A DNA stretch of 64,000 bases, from contig NZ_LGDD01000293.1 in assembly GCF_001279695.1 (NCBI RefSeq), positions 101,422 through 165,421 on the forward strand, in the 5' to 3' direction. Both the position numbers and the translations under genes were made by a program. Below, piece after piece: positions 39,663 through 48,373 of this stretch. The notes under the pieces were generated by a model that was not told the DNA's origin, ran no database searches, and saw only the letters and a program-made list of their open reading frames with translations. The stretch is from Streptomyces sp. WM6378 (lineage in GTDB: Bacteria > Actinomycetota > Actinomycetes > Streptomycetales > Streptomycetaceae). Position 1 is the stretch's first letter; each line of letters begins with the position of its first letter.

Positions 39663-40229
39663 GTGGCAGAGGCGGAGCGCATCATCGGTACGCCGGATGT
39701 GGAAGGGGCCGACGAGCAGGCGGCCCCTGCCGAGCAGCCGAAGGGCAAGCGGAAGATCGCCGTGCTGTTCGCGGTGGCACTCTTCGCCTACCTTCTCGAC
39801 CTCGGCAGCAAGATGCTCGTGGTGGCCAGGCTGGAGCACCACGAGCCGATCAAGGTCATCGGTGATCTGCTCCAGCTGAACGCGATCAGGAACGCGGGCG
39901 CCGCCTTCGGGATCGGCGAGGCGTTCACGGTGATCTTCACGATCATCGCGGCGACCGTGATCGTGGTGATCGCGCGGCTCGCGCGCAAGCTCTACAGCCT
40001 GCCGTGGGCGATCGCGCTCGGCCTGCTGCTCGGCGGTGCGCTCGGCAACCTCACCGACCGGATCTTCCGTTCGCCCGGCATCTTCGAGGGCGCGGTCGTC
40101 GACTTCATCGCCCCGAAGGGCTTCGCGGTCTTCAACCTCGCCGACTCGGCGATCGTGTGCGGCGGCATCCTGATCGTGATCCTCTCCTTCCGCGGCCTCG
40201 ACCCGGACGGCACCGTCCACAAGGACTGA
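39663..40229 (+). CDS. lspA: Lipoprotein signal peptidase
   Basis: 188 residues with four membrane helices after a 27-residue cytoplasmic tail. The aspartyl-protease motifs are [15 protein letters not shown] and FNLADSAI, with the catalytic Asp residues in the first conserved Asp pair (VVDF and LADS). NAGAAFGIG is the family motif in the periplasmic-face loop. LspA removes signal peptides from diacylated prolipoproteins. A GAGGGA lies ahead of the GTG. It lies downstream of ddbA and upstream of rluD. Confidence 0.94.
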   Translation: MAEAERIIGTPDVEGADEQAAPAEQPKGKRKIAVLFAVALFAYLLDLGSKMLVVARLEHHEPIKVIGDLLQLNAIRNAGAAFGIGEAFTVIFTIIAATVIVVIARLARKLYSLPWAIALGLLLGGALGNLTDRIFRSPGIFEGAVVDFIAPKGFAVFNLADSAIVCGGILIVILSFRGLDPDGTVHKD

Positions 40230-40299
40230 GCACCTCGCCCGGGGCCCCGGCGCCGGACGCGCGGCGGGGGATGTCGGTGGGGCAAGGCATACTCGACGG

Positions 40300-41241
40300 G
40301 TGAGCACGATTCCCGAGATCCGCACCCTGCCCGTTCCCGACGGCCTCGAAGGCGAGCGCGTCGACGCCGCCATCTCCCGCATGTTCGGGTTTTCCCGTAC
40401 CAAGGCGGCCGAGCTTGCCGCGGCGGGGAAGGTCCAGGTCGACGGCGCCGTGGTCGGCAAGTCCGAGCGGGTGCACGGCGGGGCCTGGCTGGAGGTCGAG
40501 ATGCCGCAGGCGGCGGCCCCCGTCCAGATCGTCGCAGAGCCCGTCGAGGGCATGGAGATCGTCCACGACGACGACGACATTGTCGTGATCATGAAGCCGG
40601 TGGGCGTCGCCGCCCACCCGAGCCCGGGCTGGACGGGCACCACGGTCATCGGCGGCCTCGCCGCGGCCGGTTACCGCATCTCCACCTCCGGCGCCGCCGA
40701 GCGTCAGGGCATCGTGCACCGCCTCGACGTCGGCACCTCCGGCCTGATGGTCGTCGCCAAGTCCGAGCGGGCCTACACCTCGCTCAAGGCGCAGTTCCGC
40801 GAGCGGGTCGTCGACAAGCGCTACCACGCGCTCGTGCAGGGCCACCCGGACCCGATGAGCGGCACCATCGACGCCCCGATCGGGCGCCACCCCAACCACG
40901 ACTACAAGTGGGCCGTGACCGCCGAGGGCAAGCCGTCGGTCACGCACTACGACCTGATCGAGGCCTTCCGCGCCGCCTCGCTGCTCGACATCAAGCTGGA
41001 GACGGGCCGCACGCACCAGATCCGCGTGCACATGTCGGCCCACCGCCATCCCTGCGTCGGCGACCTCACCTACGGCGCCGACCCCACCATCGCCAAGCGC
41101 CTCAAGCTGACGCGCCAGTGGCTGCACGCGGTGCGCCTCGGCTTCGAGCACCCCTCCGACGGCCAGTGGGTCGAGTTCGAGAGCCAGTACCCGGAGGACC
41201 TCCAGTACGCCCTCGACGCGATCCGGGCCGAGAGCGAGTGA
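40300..41241 (+). CDS. rluD: 23S rRNA pseudouridine synthase, RluD type
   Basis: 313 residues. An N-terminal S4 RNA-binding domain (about 15-75: [20 protein letters not shown]) precedes the RluA-family catalytic domain. The active-site motif is HRLDVGTSG with catalytic Asp143. [18 protein letters not shown] (about residues 228-245) is the other signature. CATACT (40288-40293) stands seven bases before the GTG and no ribosome-binding site is seen, so the message may be leaderless. The stop overlaps the GNAT start (GTGA). Confidence 0.92.
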   Translation: MSTIPEIRTLPVPDGLEGERVDAAISRMFGFSRTKAAELAAAGKVQVDGAVVGKSERVHGGAWLEVEMPQAAAPVQIVAEPVEGMEIVHDDDDIVVIMKPVGVAAHPSPGWTGTTVIGGLAAAGYRISTSGAAERQGIVHRLDVGTSGLMVVAKSERAYTSLKAQFRERVVDKRYHALVQGHPDPMSGTIDAPIGRHPNHDYKWAVTAEGKPSVTHYDLIEAFRAASLLDIKLETGRTHQIRVHMSAHRHPCVGDLTYGADPTIAKRLKLTRQWLHAVRLGFEHPSDGQWVEFESQYPEDLQYALDAIRAESE

Positions 41242-41699
41242 CCGCCCACCGGGTCCGCATCGCCGAGGACGCCGCCGACCGGGAGGCCTGCTTCGCCGTT
41301 CGCAAGCAGGTGTTCGTGATCGAGCAGCAGGTCCCCGAGGACGTGGAGTACGACGCGTACGACGCGCGCGCCCTGCACGTCCTCGCCGAGGGAGACCAGG
41401 GGCCCCTCGGCACCGGGCGGCTCCTGTACGGGCCCGACGCGCTGCACAAGACCGGGGACGCGGGCGTCGGCTCGCTCGGCCGGCTCGCGGTCACCGCGGC
41501 GGCTCGCGGGCTCGGCGTGGGCGCGGCCCTGGTGCGCGCCATCGAGGACGCCGCCCGTGAGCGCGGCCTCACCGCGGTCGACCTGCACGCGCAGACGCAG
41601 GCGCTGGGCTTCTACGAGCGGCTCGGGTACGAGGCGTACGGCCCGGAGTTCCAGGACGCGGGGATCGAGCACCGCGCGATGCGGCGGGCGCTCCCGTAG
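41238..41699 (+). CDS. GNAT family N-acetyltransferase (ElaA-like)
   Basis: 153 residues. The acetyl-CoA-binding motif A is [21 protein letters not shown] (seen as RGLGVGAAL, about residues 88-96). The N-terminal [20 protein letters not shown] and the C-terminal [26 protein letters not shown] ending (FYERLGY, then EFQDAG) are typical of ElaA-like single-domain GNATs. The substrate is unknown. It is translationally coupled to rluD through GTGA. Confidence 0.88.
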   Translation: MTAHRVRIAEDAADREACFAVRKQVFVIEQQVPEDVEYDAYDARALHVLAEGDQGPLGTGRLLYGPDALHKTGDAGVGSLGRLAVTAAARGLGVGAALVRAIEDAARERGLTAVDLHAQTQALGFYERLGYEAYGPEFQDAGIEHRAMRRALP

Positions 41700-41812
41700 C
41701 GCCGCTCTCCGAGCGCTTTGCCCCTCGGTGGGCGGTTCGGGCGGGTTGCGTGGCACGCTGGAGGCCTTGATCGTCCAGGCCGCCCAGGCCCGCACCGCCC
41801 CGGAGGGCATCC

Positions 41813-43399
41813 GTGGATCAGCTGGCCCTGCTGCTCGTGCTCCTTCTCGGCGCGGTGGTCACGGTCCCGTTGGGGGACCGCCTCGGGCTGCCCGCGCCGG
41901 TGCTCATGACGATCGGCGGGATCGTGATGGCGCTGCTGCCGTTCGTGCCGAACGTGGACGTCCCGCCGGAGTTCATCCTTCCGCTGGTGCTTCCGCCGCT
42001 GCTCTACGCCTCCGTGCAGCGCACTTCCTGGCGGCAGTTCACTGCCAACGTCCGGCCGATCCTCCTGCTCGCGGTGGCGCTGGTCTTCGTGACCACGGCC
42101 GCCGTCGCGGCCGTCGCCAGCTCCATCGTGCCGGGGCTGCCGATCGCCGCGGCCGTCGCGCTCGGCGCGCTCGTCGCACCGCCCGACCCGGTCGCCGCGA
42201 CCGCGGTCGCGGGCTCGCTCGGGCTGCCGCGCCGCCTGGTGTCGATCCTGGAGGGCGAGGGCCTGTTCAACGACGTCACCGCGATCGTGCTCTACCACGT
42301 GGCGATCGCGGCGGCCGTGAGCGGGAGCTTCTCCTGGGCGTCGGCGGCCGGCGAACTGGTGCTGTCCGCCGTGGTCGCGGTCGTCGTCGGCCTCGCCCTC
42401 GGCTGGGCCGCCAACAAGCTGATGGGCCTGCTCGGCGACCCCACCCTCCAGATCGGGCTCACCCTCCTGGTCCCGTTCGTCGGCTACGTACTGGCCGAGG
42501 AGTTCGGCGGCTCCGGCGTGCTCGCCGTGCTGACCGTGGCGCTGTTCCTCGCCGAGCACACGATGGACGCCGACGACGTACAGGGCCGGCTCGCCGGGGC
42601 CACGTTCTGGCAGATCGTCGACACCCTGGTCACCGGCGTCGCGTTCGGCCTCATCGGGCTCGAACTCCACAACGTGTTCGGCACCGCGACCGGCCGCGAA
42701 CTGCACATGTTCGGCTGGGCGGCGGCCGTGGTCGGCGTCGTCGTGGGCGTACGGCTGCTGTGGCTGCTGCCGGCGACCTGGCTCGCCAAGCGGCTGCACA
42801 CCAAGCGCGACTACGACGAGGAGATCCCCACGTCCTGGCGGGAGACCATCGTCATGTGGTGGGCCGGGATGCGGGGCGTGGCCTCGGTGGCCCTCGCGCT
42901 CGCCATCCCGCTGAAGACGGACGACGGCTCGCCCTTCCCCGGCCGCGACGAGATCGTCTTCATCGCCTTCGCCGTGATCATGACCACCCTGGTCTTCCAG
43001 GGGCTCACCCTGCCCTGGCTGGTCAAGAAGCTGGGCGTACGGGCCGACACGGATGCCGAGCGCGTCCTGGAGCGGGACCTGGCGATCCGGGCCGCGAAGG
43101 CCGCGAAGCGGCGCCTGAAGGAGATCGAGGACGTCGAGGAGCTGCCCGAGGACGTCATGGAGCAGTTGCAGCGGCGGGCGTACGACGTGGGGGCGCGGAT
43201 CAGTCCCGACATGATCGATGAAGAGCGGCGGGAGTCGTACGCCAAGCGGGTGGAGCGGCTCCGGGCCGTTCAGCGCATCCAGCGCGAGATGATGTCCGCG
43301 GCTCGGCACGAGGTGCTGTCCGCGCGCAGCGAGCCGGGAGCCGACCCGGAGATCGTGGACCGGGTGCTGCGGCAGCTGGACGTGCGCAGCCTGCGGTGA
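41813..43399 (+). CDS. Na+/H+ antiporter, CPA1 family
   Basis: 528 residues with about 12 membrane helices to residue 400 and a cytoplasmic tail of about 125 residues rich in charged residues (RAAKAAKRRLKEIEDVEELPED). APPDPVAATA and EGEGLFNDVTAIVLY are the core ion-binding motifs of the NhaP/CPA1 family, with the Asp that binds the cation. It would exchange Na+ or K+ for protons. The GTG start at 41813 is preceded by GGAGGGCATCC. The stop is 13 bases from the convergent mechanosensitive channel gene. Confidence 0.9.
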   Translation: MDQLALLLVLLLGAVVTVPLGDRLGLPAPVLMTIGGIVMALLPFVPNVDVPPEFILPLVLPPLLYASVQRTSWRQFTANVRPILLLAVALVFVTTAAVAAVASSIVPGLPIAAAVALGALVAPPDPVAATAVAGSLGLPRRLVSILEGEGLFNDVTAIVLYHVAIAAAVSGSFSWASAAGELVLSAVVAVVVGLALGWAANKLMGLLGDPTLQIGLTLLVPFVGYVLAEEFGGSGVLAVLTVALFLAEHTMDADDVQGRLAGATFWQIVDTLVTGVAFGLIGLELHNVFGTATGRELHMFGWAAAVVGVVVGVRLLWLLPATWLAKRLHTKRDYDEEIPTSWRETIVMWWAGMRGVASVALALAIPLKTDDGSPFPGRDEIVFIAFAVIMTTLVFQGLTLPWLVKKLGVRADTDAERVLERDLAIRAAKAAKRRLKEIEDVEELPEDVMEQLQRRAYDVGARISPDMIDEERRESYAKRVERLRAVQRIQREMMSAARHEVLSARSEPGADPEIVDRVLRQLDVRSLR

Positions 43400-43412
43400 C
43401 CCCGGGGGCGTG

Positions 43413-44465
43413 TCAGCCCGGCGGAGGGGACGGGGGCCGGTCCTGGGTCGTGATCCTCGGCAGCGCGTAGGGATGCTCCGCGTACAGCCACGCCACCATC
43501 TGCTCCCGGACCGTCACTCTCACCGTCCAGATGTCGTCCGCGTCCTTCGCCGTCACCGTCGCCCGCACCTGGATCGTGGACGGGGTCGTGTCCGTCACCG
43601 CGAGGGAGGAGTCGCGGCCGTCCCAGGCCGGGCACTCCTTCAGGATCAGGGCGAGGCGTTCGCGCATCAGGGGGAGCGGGGCCGAGTGGTCCAGGTGGAA
43701 GAAGACCGTGCCGGTCATCTGGGCGCCGCCGCGGGACCAGTTCTGGAAGGGCTTGCTGGTGAAGTACGAGACCGGCATGGTCAGGCGGCGCTCGTCCCAG
43801 GTGCGTACCGCGAGGAAGGTCAGCGTGATCTCCTCGACGACGCCCCACTCGCCGTCCACCACCACCGTGTCGCCGATCCGCACCATGTCGCCGAAGGCGA
43901 TCTGGAGCCCCGCGAAGAGGTTGCCGAGCGTGGACTGCGCGGCCACACCGGCGACGATGCCCAGGATGCCCGCCGAGGCCAGCAGGGAGGTGCCCGCCGT
44001 GCGCATCGCGGGGAAGGTGAGCAGCATCGACGCGATGGCGACCACGGCGACGATCGCGCTGACCACCCGCTGGATCAGCGTGACCTGGGTGCGGACCCGG
44101 CGGACCCGGGCCGGATCGCGCGTCGAGGCCGCGTAACGGGTGTACGAGGACTCCACGACGGCCGTCGCGATCCGCACCACCAGCCAGGCGCTCGCGCCGA
44201 TCAGGACCAGCGTCAGGGCCTGGCCGAGGCCCGCCTCGTGGTCCTGCACCGGCCGCCACTTGATCGCGTCGTACGAGCCGCGCAATATCGCGGTGAGCAG
44301 GACGAGGCGCAGCGGTATGCGGCAGCGCCGCAGCAGGCCCCACAGCGGGGTCTCGCGGTGCCGGGCGTCGGCTCTGCGCAGCAGCCGGTCGGCCAGCCAC
44401 CCCACCACCAGCGTGAGCACGACCGAGCCGCCGATGACGATCAACGGACGCAGCACGTTCTCCAT
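43413..44465 (-). CDS. MscS-type mechanosensitive ion channel
   Basis: 350 residues. Four membrane helices are followed by the MscS pore helix and beta domain: ASAGILGIVAGVAAQSTLGNLFAG (in two parts, GILGIVAGVAAQSTLGNL), then FGDMVRIGDTVVVDGEWGVVEEI and TMPVSYFTSKPFQNWSRGG. Such channels open on membrane tension and release osmolytes. The start at 44465 is the first ATG. TTACGGT on the minus strand lies about seven bases upstream, so a leaderless mRNA is possible; a GTG at 44486 is an alternative. It is 30 bases from the divergent hydrolase gene. Confidence 0.88.
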   Translation of the reverse strand: MENVLRPLIVIGGSVVLTLVVGWLADRLLRRADARHRETPLWGLLRRCRIPLRLVLLTAILRGSYDAIKWRPVQDHEAGLGQALTLVLIGASAWLVVRIATAVVESSYTRYAASTRDPARVRRVRTQVTLIQRVVSAIVAVVAIASMLLTFPAMRTAGTSLLASAGILGIVAGVAAQSTLGNLFAGLQIAFGDMVRIGDTVVVDGEWGVVEEITLTFLAVRTWDERRLTMPVSYFTSKPFQNWSRGGAQMTGTVFFHLDHSAPLPLMRERLALILKECPAWDGRDSSLAVTDTTPSTIQVRATVTAKDADDIWTVRVTVREQMVAWLYAEHPYALPRITTQDRPPSPPPG

Positions 44466-44495
44466 GCCTTCGACCGTAACTGGCACGATGGCCCC

Positions 44496-45074
44496 ATGAA
44501 CATCATGCTTTTCCATTCGGTCTACGGTCTGCGTCCCGCCGTACAGGAGGCGGCCGAGCGGCTGCGGGCCGCCGGCCACCAGGTGCACGTCCCCGACCTG
44601 TACGAAGGCCGCACCGTGGAGACCGTCGAGGAGGGCAGGGAGGTCAAGGACGAGATCGGCAAGGACGAGCTCCTGAAACGAGCCATTCTCGCCGCCGCCC
44701 CGTACTCCGAGCGCGGTCTCGTCTACGCCGGGTTCTCGCTCGGCGGTTCCATCGCGCAGACCCTGGCGCTCGGCGACGAGAGGGCCCGCGGCCTGCTGCT
44801 GCTCCACGGCACCTCGGACATGGCGGAGAACACGGCCGTGGACGAGCTGCCCGTCCAGCTGCACGTCGCCGACCCGGACCCGTTCGAGTCGGCGGACTGG
44901 CTCAATTCCTGGTACCTCCAGATGCAGCGGGCCGGCGCGGACGTGGAGATCTACCGCTACCCGGGCGCCGGTCACCTCTACACCGACCCGCAGCTCCCCG
45001 ACTACGACGAGGCGGCCGCCGAGCTGACCTGGCGCACCGCCCTTGGCTTCCTCGACGGCCTGGCCGGCGAGTAG
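44496..45074 (+). CDS. Dienelactone-hydrolase-like alpha/beta hydrolase
   Basis: 192 residues. The nucleophile elbow is AGFSLGGSIAQ (about 78-88), so the nucleophile is Ser rather than the Cys of true dienelactone hydrolases. Asp near HVADPDPFE and His in GAGHLYTD complete a plausible triad. MNIMLFHSVYGLRPAVQEAAERL is the usual N-terminus of the family (first part MNIMLFHSVYGL). Substrate unknown. It shares a 30-base divergent promoter region with the channel gene; TGGCACGATG occurs just before its ATG and also before the gene at 55644. Confidence 0.85.
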   Translation: MNIMLFHSVYGLRPAVQEAAERLRAAGHQVHVPDLYEGRTVETVEEGREVKDEIGKDELLKRAILAAAPYSERGLVYAGFSLGGSIAQTLALGDERARGLLLLHGTSDMAENTAVDELPVQLHVADPDPFESADWLNSWYLQMQRAGADVEIYRYPGAGHLYTDPQLPDYDEAAAELTWRTALGFLDGLAGE

Positions 45075-45089
45075 ACGCGCGGAAACGCC

Positions 45090-45129
45090 GAACGGGCAGC
45101 GCGGACCCGGAGGTTCGCACTGCCCGTTC
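45090..45129. terminator. Bidirectional terminator
   Basis: GAACGGGCAG (45090-45099) pairs with CTGCCCGTTC (45120-45129), and the adjacent GCG/CGC can extend the stem. It lies between the stop of the hydrolase gene (45074) and the stop of the convergent DsbA gene (45146). Confidence 0.8.
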
Positions 45130-45145
45130 AACGGCTGTCGGGGGA

Positions 45146-45955
45146 TCAGCCCTTGAGTGCCTTGTCGATCGCGGCCGTGAAGGAGGCCGGGTCGGACGGC
45201 GCGTTGTCCGAGCCGTCCGCGGTGATCTTCTTGCCGTCCATCTTCAGCGTGGGCGTGCCCTGGACGCCGCTCTTGTTGAACTTGTCCGACATGACCAGCG
45301 CCCACTTGTCGTAGGTGCCGTCCTTGACCGCCTTGTCGAAGGCCGCGTTGCCCTTGAGCGCCGGAACGGTGTCGGCGATCTGGATCAGGTAATCGCGGTC
45401 CTTGAACTTGTCGGTGGTCTCCTCGGGGTGGAACTTGGCCGAGTAGAGCGCCGACTTGTACTCCAGGAACGCCTCGGGGCTGACGTTCAGCGCGGCGCCG
45501 AGCGCGCTCAGCGCGGTCTTGGAGCCGGTGCCCGGGCTGCCGTTGTCGATGAACGTGGCACCGATGAACTGGATCTTGTACTTGCCCGCGTCGACGTCCT
45601 TCTTGATCGTCGGGCCGACGGCCTGCTCGAACTGCGAGCAGATCGGGCAGCGCGGGTCCTCGTACATCTCCAGGGTCTTCTTCGCGTCGGCCTTGCCGAT
45701 GACGACGGTCGTGCCGTCGGTTCCCGAGTTGGCGGGCTTCACCAGCGTCTTGTCCTTGGCGGCCTCCCACGCGGTGGGCTTCATGGCCTGCATGATCGCG
45801 TAGCTGGCACCGCCCACGACGGCGAGGACGCCCACGGCGGACACGGCCACGATGATCTGCCGGCGGGTCTTGGCCTTCTTCGCCTCGCGCTCGCGCTCCG
45901 CTCGCAGCCGCTCGCGGGCGGCAGCCTTGTTGGCCTGGCTGTTGCGGGAACTCAT
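45146..45955 (-). CDS. Membrane-anchored DsbA family thioredoxin-fold protein
   Basis: 269 residues from the ATG at 45955 (GGAG about ten bases upstream). A highly charged cytoplasmic N-terminus (1-32) is followed by one membrane helix (about 33-57) and an extracytoplasmic thioredoxin fold. The active site is Cys103-Pro-Ile-Cys106 in YEDPRCPICSQFE. The cis-Pro loop is GVQGTPTLKMDGK. This is the actinobacterial DsbA-like plan, probably a disulfide oxidase or isomerase for secreted proteins. No VKOR-type oxidase is adjacent; the next gene upstream is a membrane protein with two cysteines. Confidence 0.9.
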   Translation of the reverse strand: MSSRNSQANKAAARERLRAEREREAKKAKTRRQIIVAVSAVGVLAVVGGASYAIMQAMKPTAWEAAKDKTLVKPANSGTDGTTVVIGKADAKKTLEMYEDPRCPICSQFEQAVGPTIKKDVDAGKYKIQFIGATFIDNGSPGTGSKTALSALGAALNVSPEAFLEYKSALYSAKFHPEETTDKFKDRDYLIQIADTVPALKGNAAFDKAVKDGTYDKWALVMSDKFNKSGVQGTPTLKMDGKKITADGSDNAPSDPASFTAAIDKALKG

Positions 45956-46020
45956 GATCTTTTTCTCCGGATGGCAGGTGGGAAAGGTGACGGGGGACTG
46001 CTGTGCTCGGATCCCGGACC

Positions 46021-46713
46021 TCAGACGAGGCCGGGCGACGAGCAGGGCGGTCCCCTTCGTGCCACGGAGTGCACCAGGAGGCGAGTGCGCGACGGGCCGG
46101 GCCTGCCGTGCGCCGGGCGCGTGAGCGGGCGCTCGGCGCCGACAGCGGCGCGCACCACGGCGGCCGCGACGAGCAGCGGCCGGAACGCGAACGCGGCGAC
46201 CGCGCGCAGCAGCCGGGCCAGCGCCGCCTCGCCCCGGCGCAGCCACAGGGCGGCGAGCAGTCCGACCGTCAGGTGGGCCGCGAGCAGCAGCCAGGGCACG
46301 GCCGGGCCCGGGTGGGTCAGCAGGGTGGCCGCATTCGCCGGGGCGCGCACCGCGCCCAGTGTGCCGCCGCCGCACAGCACGTCGAAGCCGACCGCGCGCA
46401 GGGCGCCCGCGACGGGCCCGCCGGCCGGGCCGTAACAGACGTGCTGGCCGGTGGTGAACAGGGTGTCGGCGGCCAGCTCCAGCGGGACGAGCGCCCCCGC
46501 GATCGCCCAGTAGCCGCGCTCGCGGCCGGCCAGCGCGTACGCGATGACGAACACCGCGCCGGCCGCCGCGGCCACCAGCGTGAGCGGCAGCGGGACCTGC
46601 GAGAGCAGCACGTGGGACGCGGCGGAGAGCGTCACGACGAGCGCCGTGAAAAGCGCCGCGCGTGCCGCTCTGAGCTGCGTCCCGGATATGTCCATCGCGG
46701 GTGAGTGTGCCAT
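46021..46713 (-). CDS. Polytopic membrane protein of unknown function
   Basis: 230 residues from the ATG at 46713. About five membrane segments are seen (around 15-38, 43-63, 68-88, 125-150 and 160-190). The loop between the third and fourth carries two cysteines (HVCYGPAGG and DVLCGGG). His residues sit at or near the membrane in ASHVLL, GQHVC and AAHLTVG. The basic tail ends in a Pro/Ser/Arg stretch. I do not recognise the family. The gene is upstream of dsbA on the same strand with a 65-base gap, so the two may be co-transcribed, which makes a redox or metal role conceivable but unproven. Confidence 0.65.
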   Translation of the reverse strand: MAHSPAMDISGTQLRAARAALFTALVVTLSAASHVLLSQVPLPLTLVAAAAGAVFVIAYALAGRERGYWAIAGALVPLELAADTLFTTGQHVCYGPAGGPVAGALRAVGFDVLCGGGTLGAVRAPANAATLLTHPGPAVPWLLLAAHLTVGLLAALWLRRGEAALARLLRAVAAFAFRPLLVAAAVVRAAVGAERPLTRPAHGRPGPSRTRLLVHSVARRGPPCSSPGLV

Positions 46714-46820
46714 GTCCGGCCGTCTGCTGTGCCTAAGAGTTCGGTGAGACTGGGGACTGCTCGGCGGATCCCGCCCGGGGCGCGGGCACCCCGACGGCGA
46801 GCGGACCCGCCGGGCAGGCC

Positions 46821-48149
46821 CTAAAGACCCGGAATCCGACCGTTGCGGAACAGGTCGACGAAGATCTGGTGGTCGGCCCGGGCCCGCGCCCCGTAGGAGT
46901 GCGCGAAGTCGACGAGCAGGCCCGCGAAGCCCTCCTCGTCGGCGGCGATCGCCGCGTCGATGGCGCGCTCGGTGGAGAACGGCACCAGCTCGGAGTGGCC
47001 GCTCTCGTCGTCCGCCGCCGCGTGCATCGTGGCCGTGGCCCGGCCGAGGTCGGCGACGACCGCCGCGATCTCGTCGGGGTCGTCGACGTCCGACCAGTCC
47101 AGGTCCACCGCGTACGGCGAGACCTCGGCGACCAGCTGGCCCGCCCCGTCCAGCTCGGTCCAGCCCAGCCACGGGTCGGCGGCGGCCTGCAGCGCCCGCT
47201 GCGAGATCACCGTGCGGTGCCCCTCGTGCTCGAAGTAGCCGCGCACCGCCGGGTCCGTGATGTGCCGGGACACGGCCGGGGTCTGCGCCTGCTTGATGTA
47301 GATCACGACATCGTTCTCCAGGGCGTCGCTGTGCCCCTCCAGAAGGATGTTGTACGAGGGCAGACCGGCCGAGCCGATCCCGATCCCGCGGCGCCCGACG
47401 ACGTCCTTCACGCGGTAGGAGTCGGGGCGGACCAGGCTCTCCTCGGGCAGCGTCTCCAGGTAGCCGTCGAAGGCGGCGAGGACCTTGTAGCGGGTCGCCG
47501 CGTCCAGCTCGATCGAGCCGTCTCCCTCGGTGAACCGGCGTTCGTACTCCCGGATCTCGGTCATCGAGTCGAGCAGCGCGAACCGGGTCCGGGCGCGGGC
47601 GTCGCGCAGCGCGCCGAGCAGCGGGCCCTCGGCCGTGTCCAGGGTGAACGGCGGCACCTCGTCGTCCTTGGCGCCCGAGGCGAGGGCGTGGATGCGCTCG
47701 CGGTAGGCGGCGGCGTAGGTGCGCACCAGGGAGGTGATCTGCTCGTCGCTGAACGCCTTGGTGTAGCCGATCAGGGCGAGCGAGGCGGCGAGCCGCTTGA
47801 GGTCCCAGGTGAAGGGGCCCACGTACGCCTCGTCGAAGTCGTTGACGTTGAAGATCAGGCGGCCGTTGGCGTCCATGTACGTGCCGAAGTTCTCGGCGTG
47901 CAGGTCGCCGTGGATCCAGACCCGGCCGGTGCGCTCGTCCAGGTAGGGGCCGCCGTGCTGTTCGCGCTCCAGGTCGGCGTAGAACAGGCAGGCCGTGCCC
48001 CGGTAGAAGGCGAACGCCGAGGCCGCCATCTTGCGGAACTTGACCCGGAAAGCGGCCGGGTCGGCGGCCAGCAGCTCGCCGAACGCGGTCTCGAAAACGG
48101 CGAGTATCTCTTCGCCGCGCGTCTCCGCGCTGGGCTGCGGGACCGACAT
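46821..48149 (-). CDS. DUF2252 family protein (kinase-like fold)
   Basis: 442 residues from the ATG at 48149, with AGGAGG upstream. The signature is KMAASAFAFYRGTACLFYADL (about 41-61), then HGDLHAENFGTY and FNVNDFDEAYVGPF. HGDxHxxN and DFD resemble the catalytic and metal-binding loops of aminoglycoside phosphotransferase-like kinases; the DUF2252 family is thought to be such a kinase-like fold, with no proven substrate. It is transcribed divergently from dnaE. The 107-base gap to the downstream membrane-protein gene holds nothing I recognise. Confidence 0.85.
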   Translation of the reverse strand: MSVPQPSAETRGEEILAVFETAFGELLAADPAAFRVKFRKMAASAFAFYRGTACLFYADLEREQHGGPYLDERTGRVWIHGDLHAENFGTYMDANGRLIFNVNDFDEAYVGPFTWDLKRLAASLALIGYTKAFSDEQITSLVRTYAAAYRERIHALASGAKDDEVPPFTLDTAEGPLLGALRDARARTRFALLDSMTEIREYERRFTEGDGSIELDAATRYKVLAAFDGYLETLPEESLVRPDSYRVKDVVGRRGIGIGSAGLPSYNILLEGHSDALENDVVIYIKQAQTPAVSRHITDPAVRGYFEHEGHRTVISQRALQAAADPWLGWTELDGAGQLVAEVSPYAVDLDWSDVDDPDEIAAVVADLGRATATMHAAADDESGHSELVPFSTERAIDAAIAADEEGFAGLLVDFAHSYGARARADHQIFVDLFRNGRIPGL

Positions 48150-48373
48150 CGCTGGGTGCCTCCTGGTGCGTACTGCCTGCGTCACGATCGGGACGGGGTG
48201 TGCCCCTTCCAACGCGCGACCGTACCTCGGAGTGCCCGCCCGCCGCCCGGCCACCGCCCCTCGTCGGGGCGCTTCGCGCCGCGGTTCCCCGCTCGGCTGT
48301 CAGCGGGGCGACGTAGACTCCAAGGCTGTCCCCCCGCTCCGCGAACCCCCTCTTGCCGTTGGAGGCCCCACCC

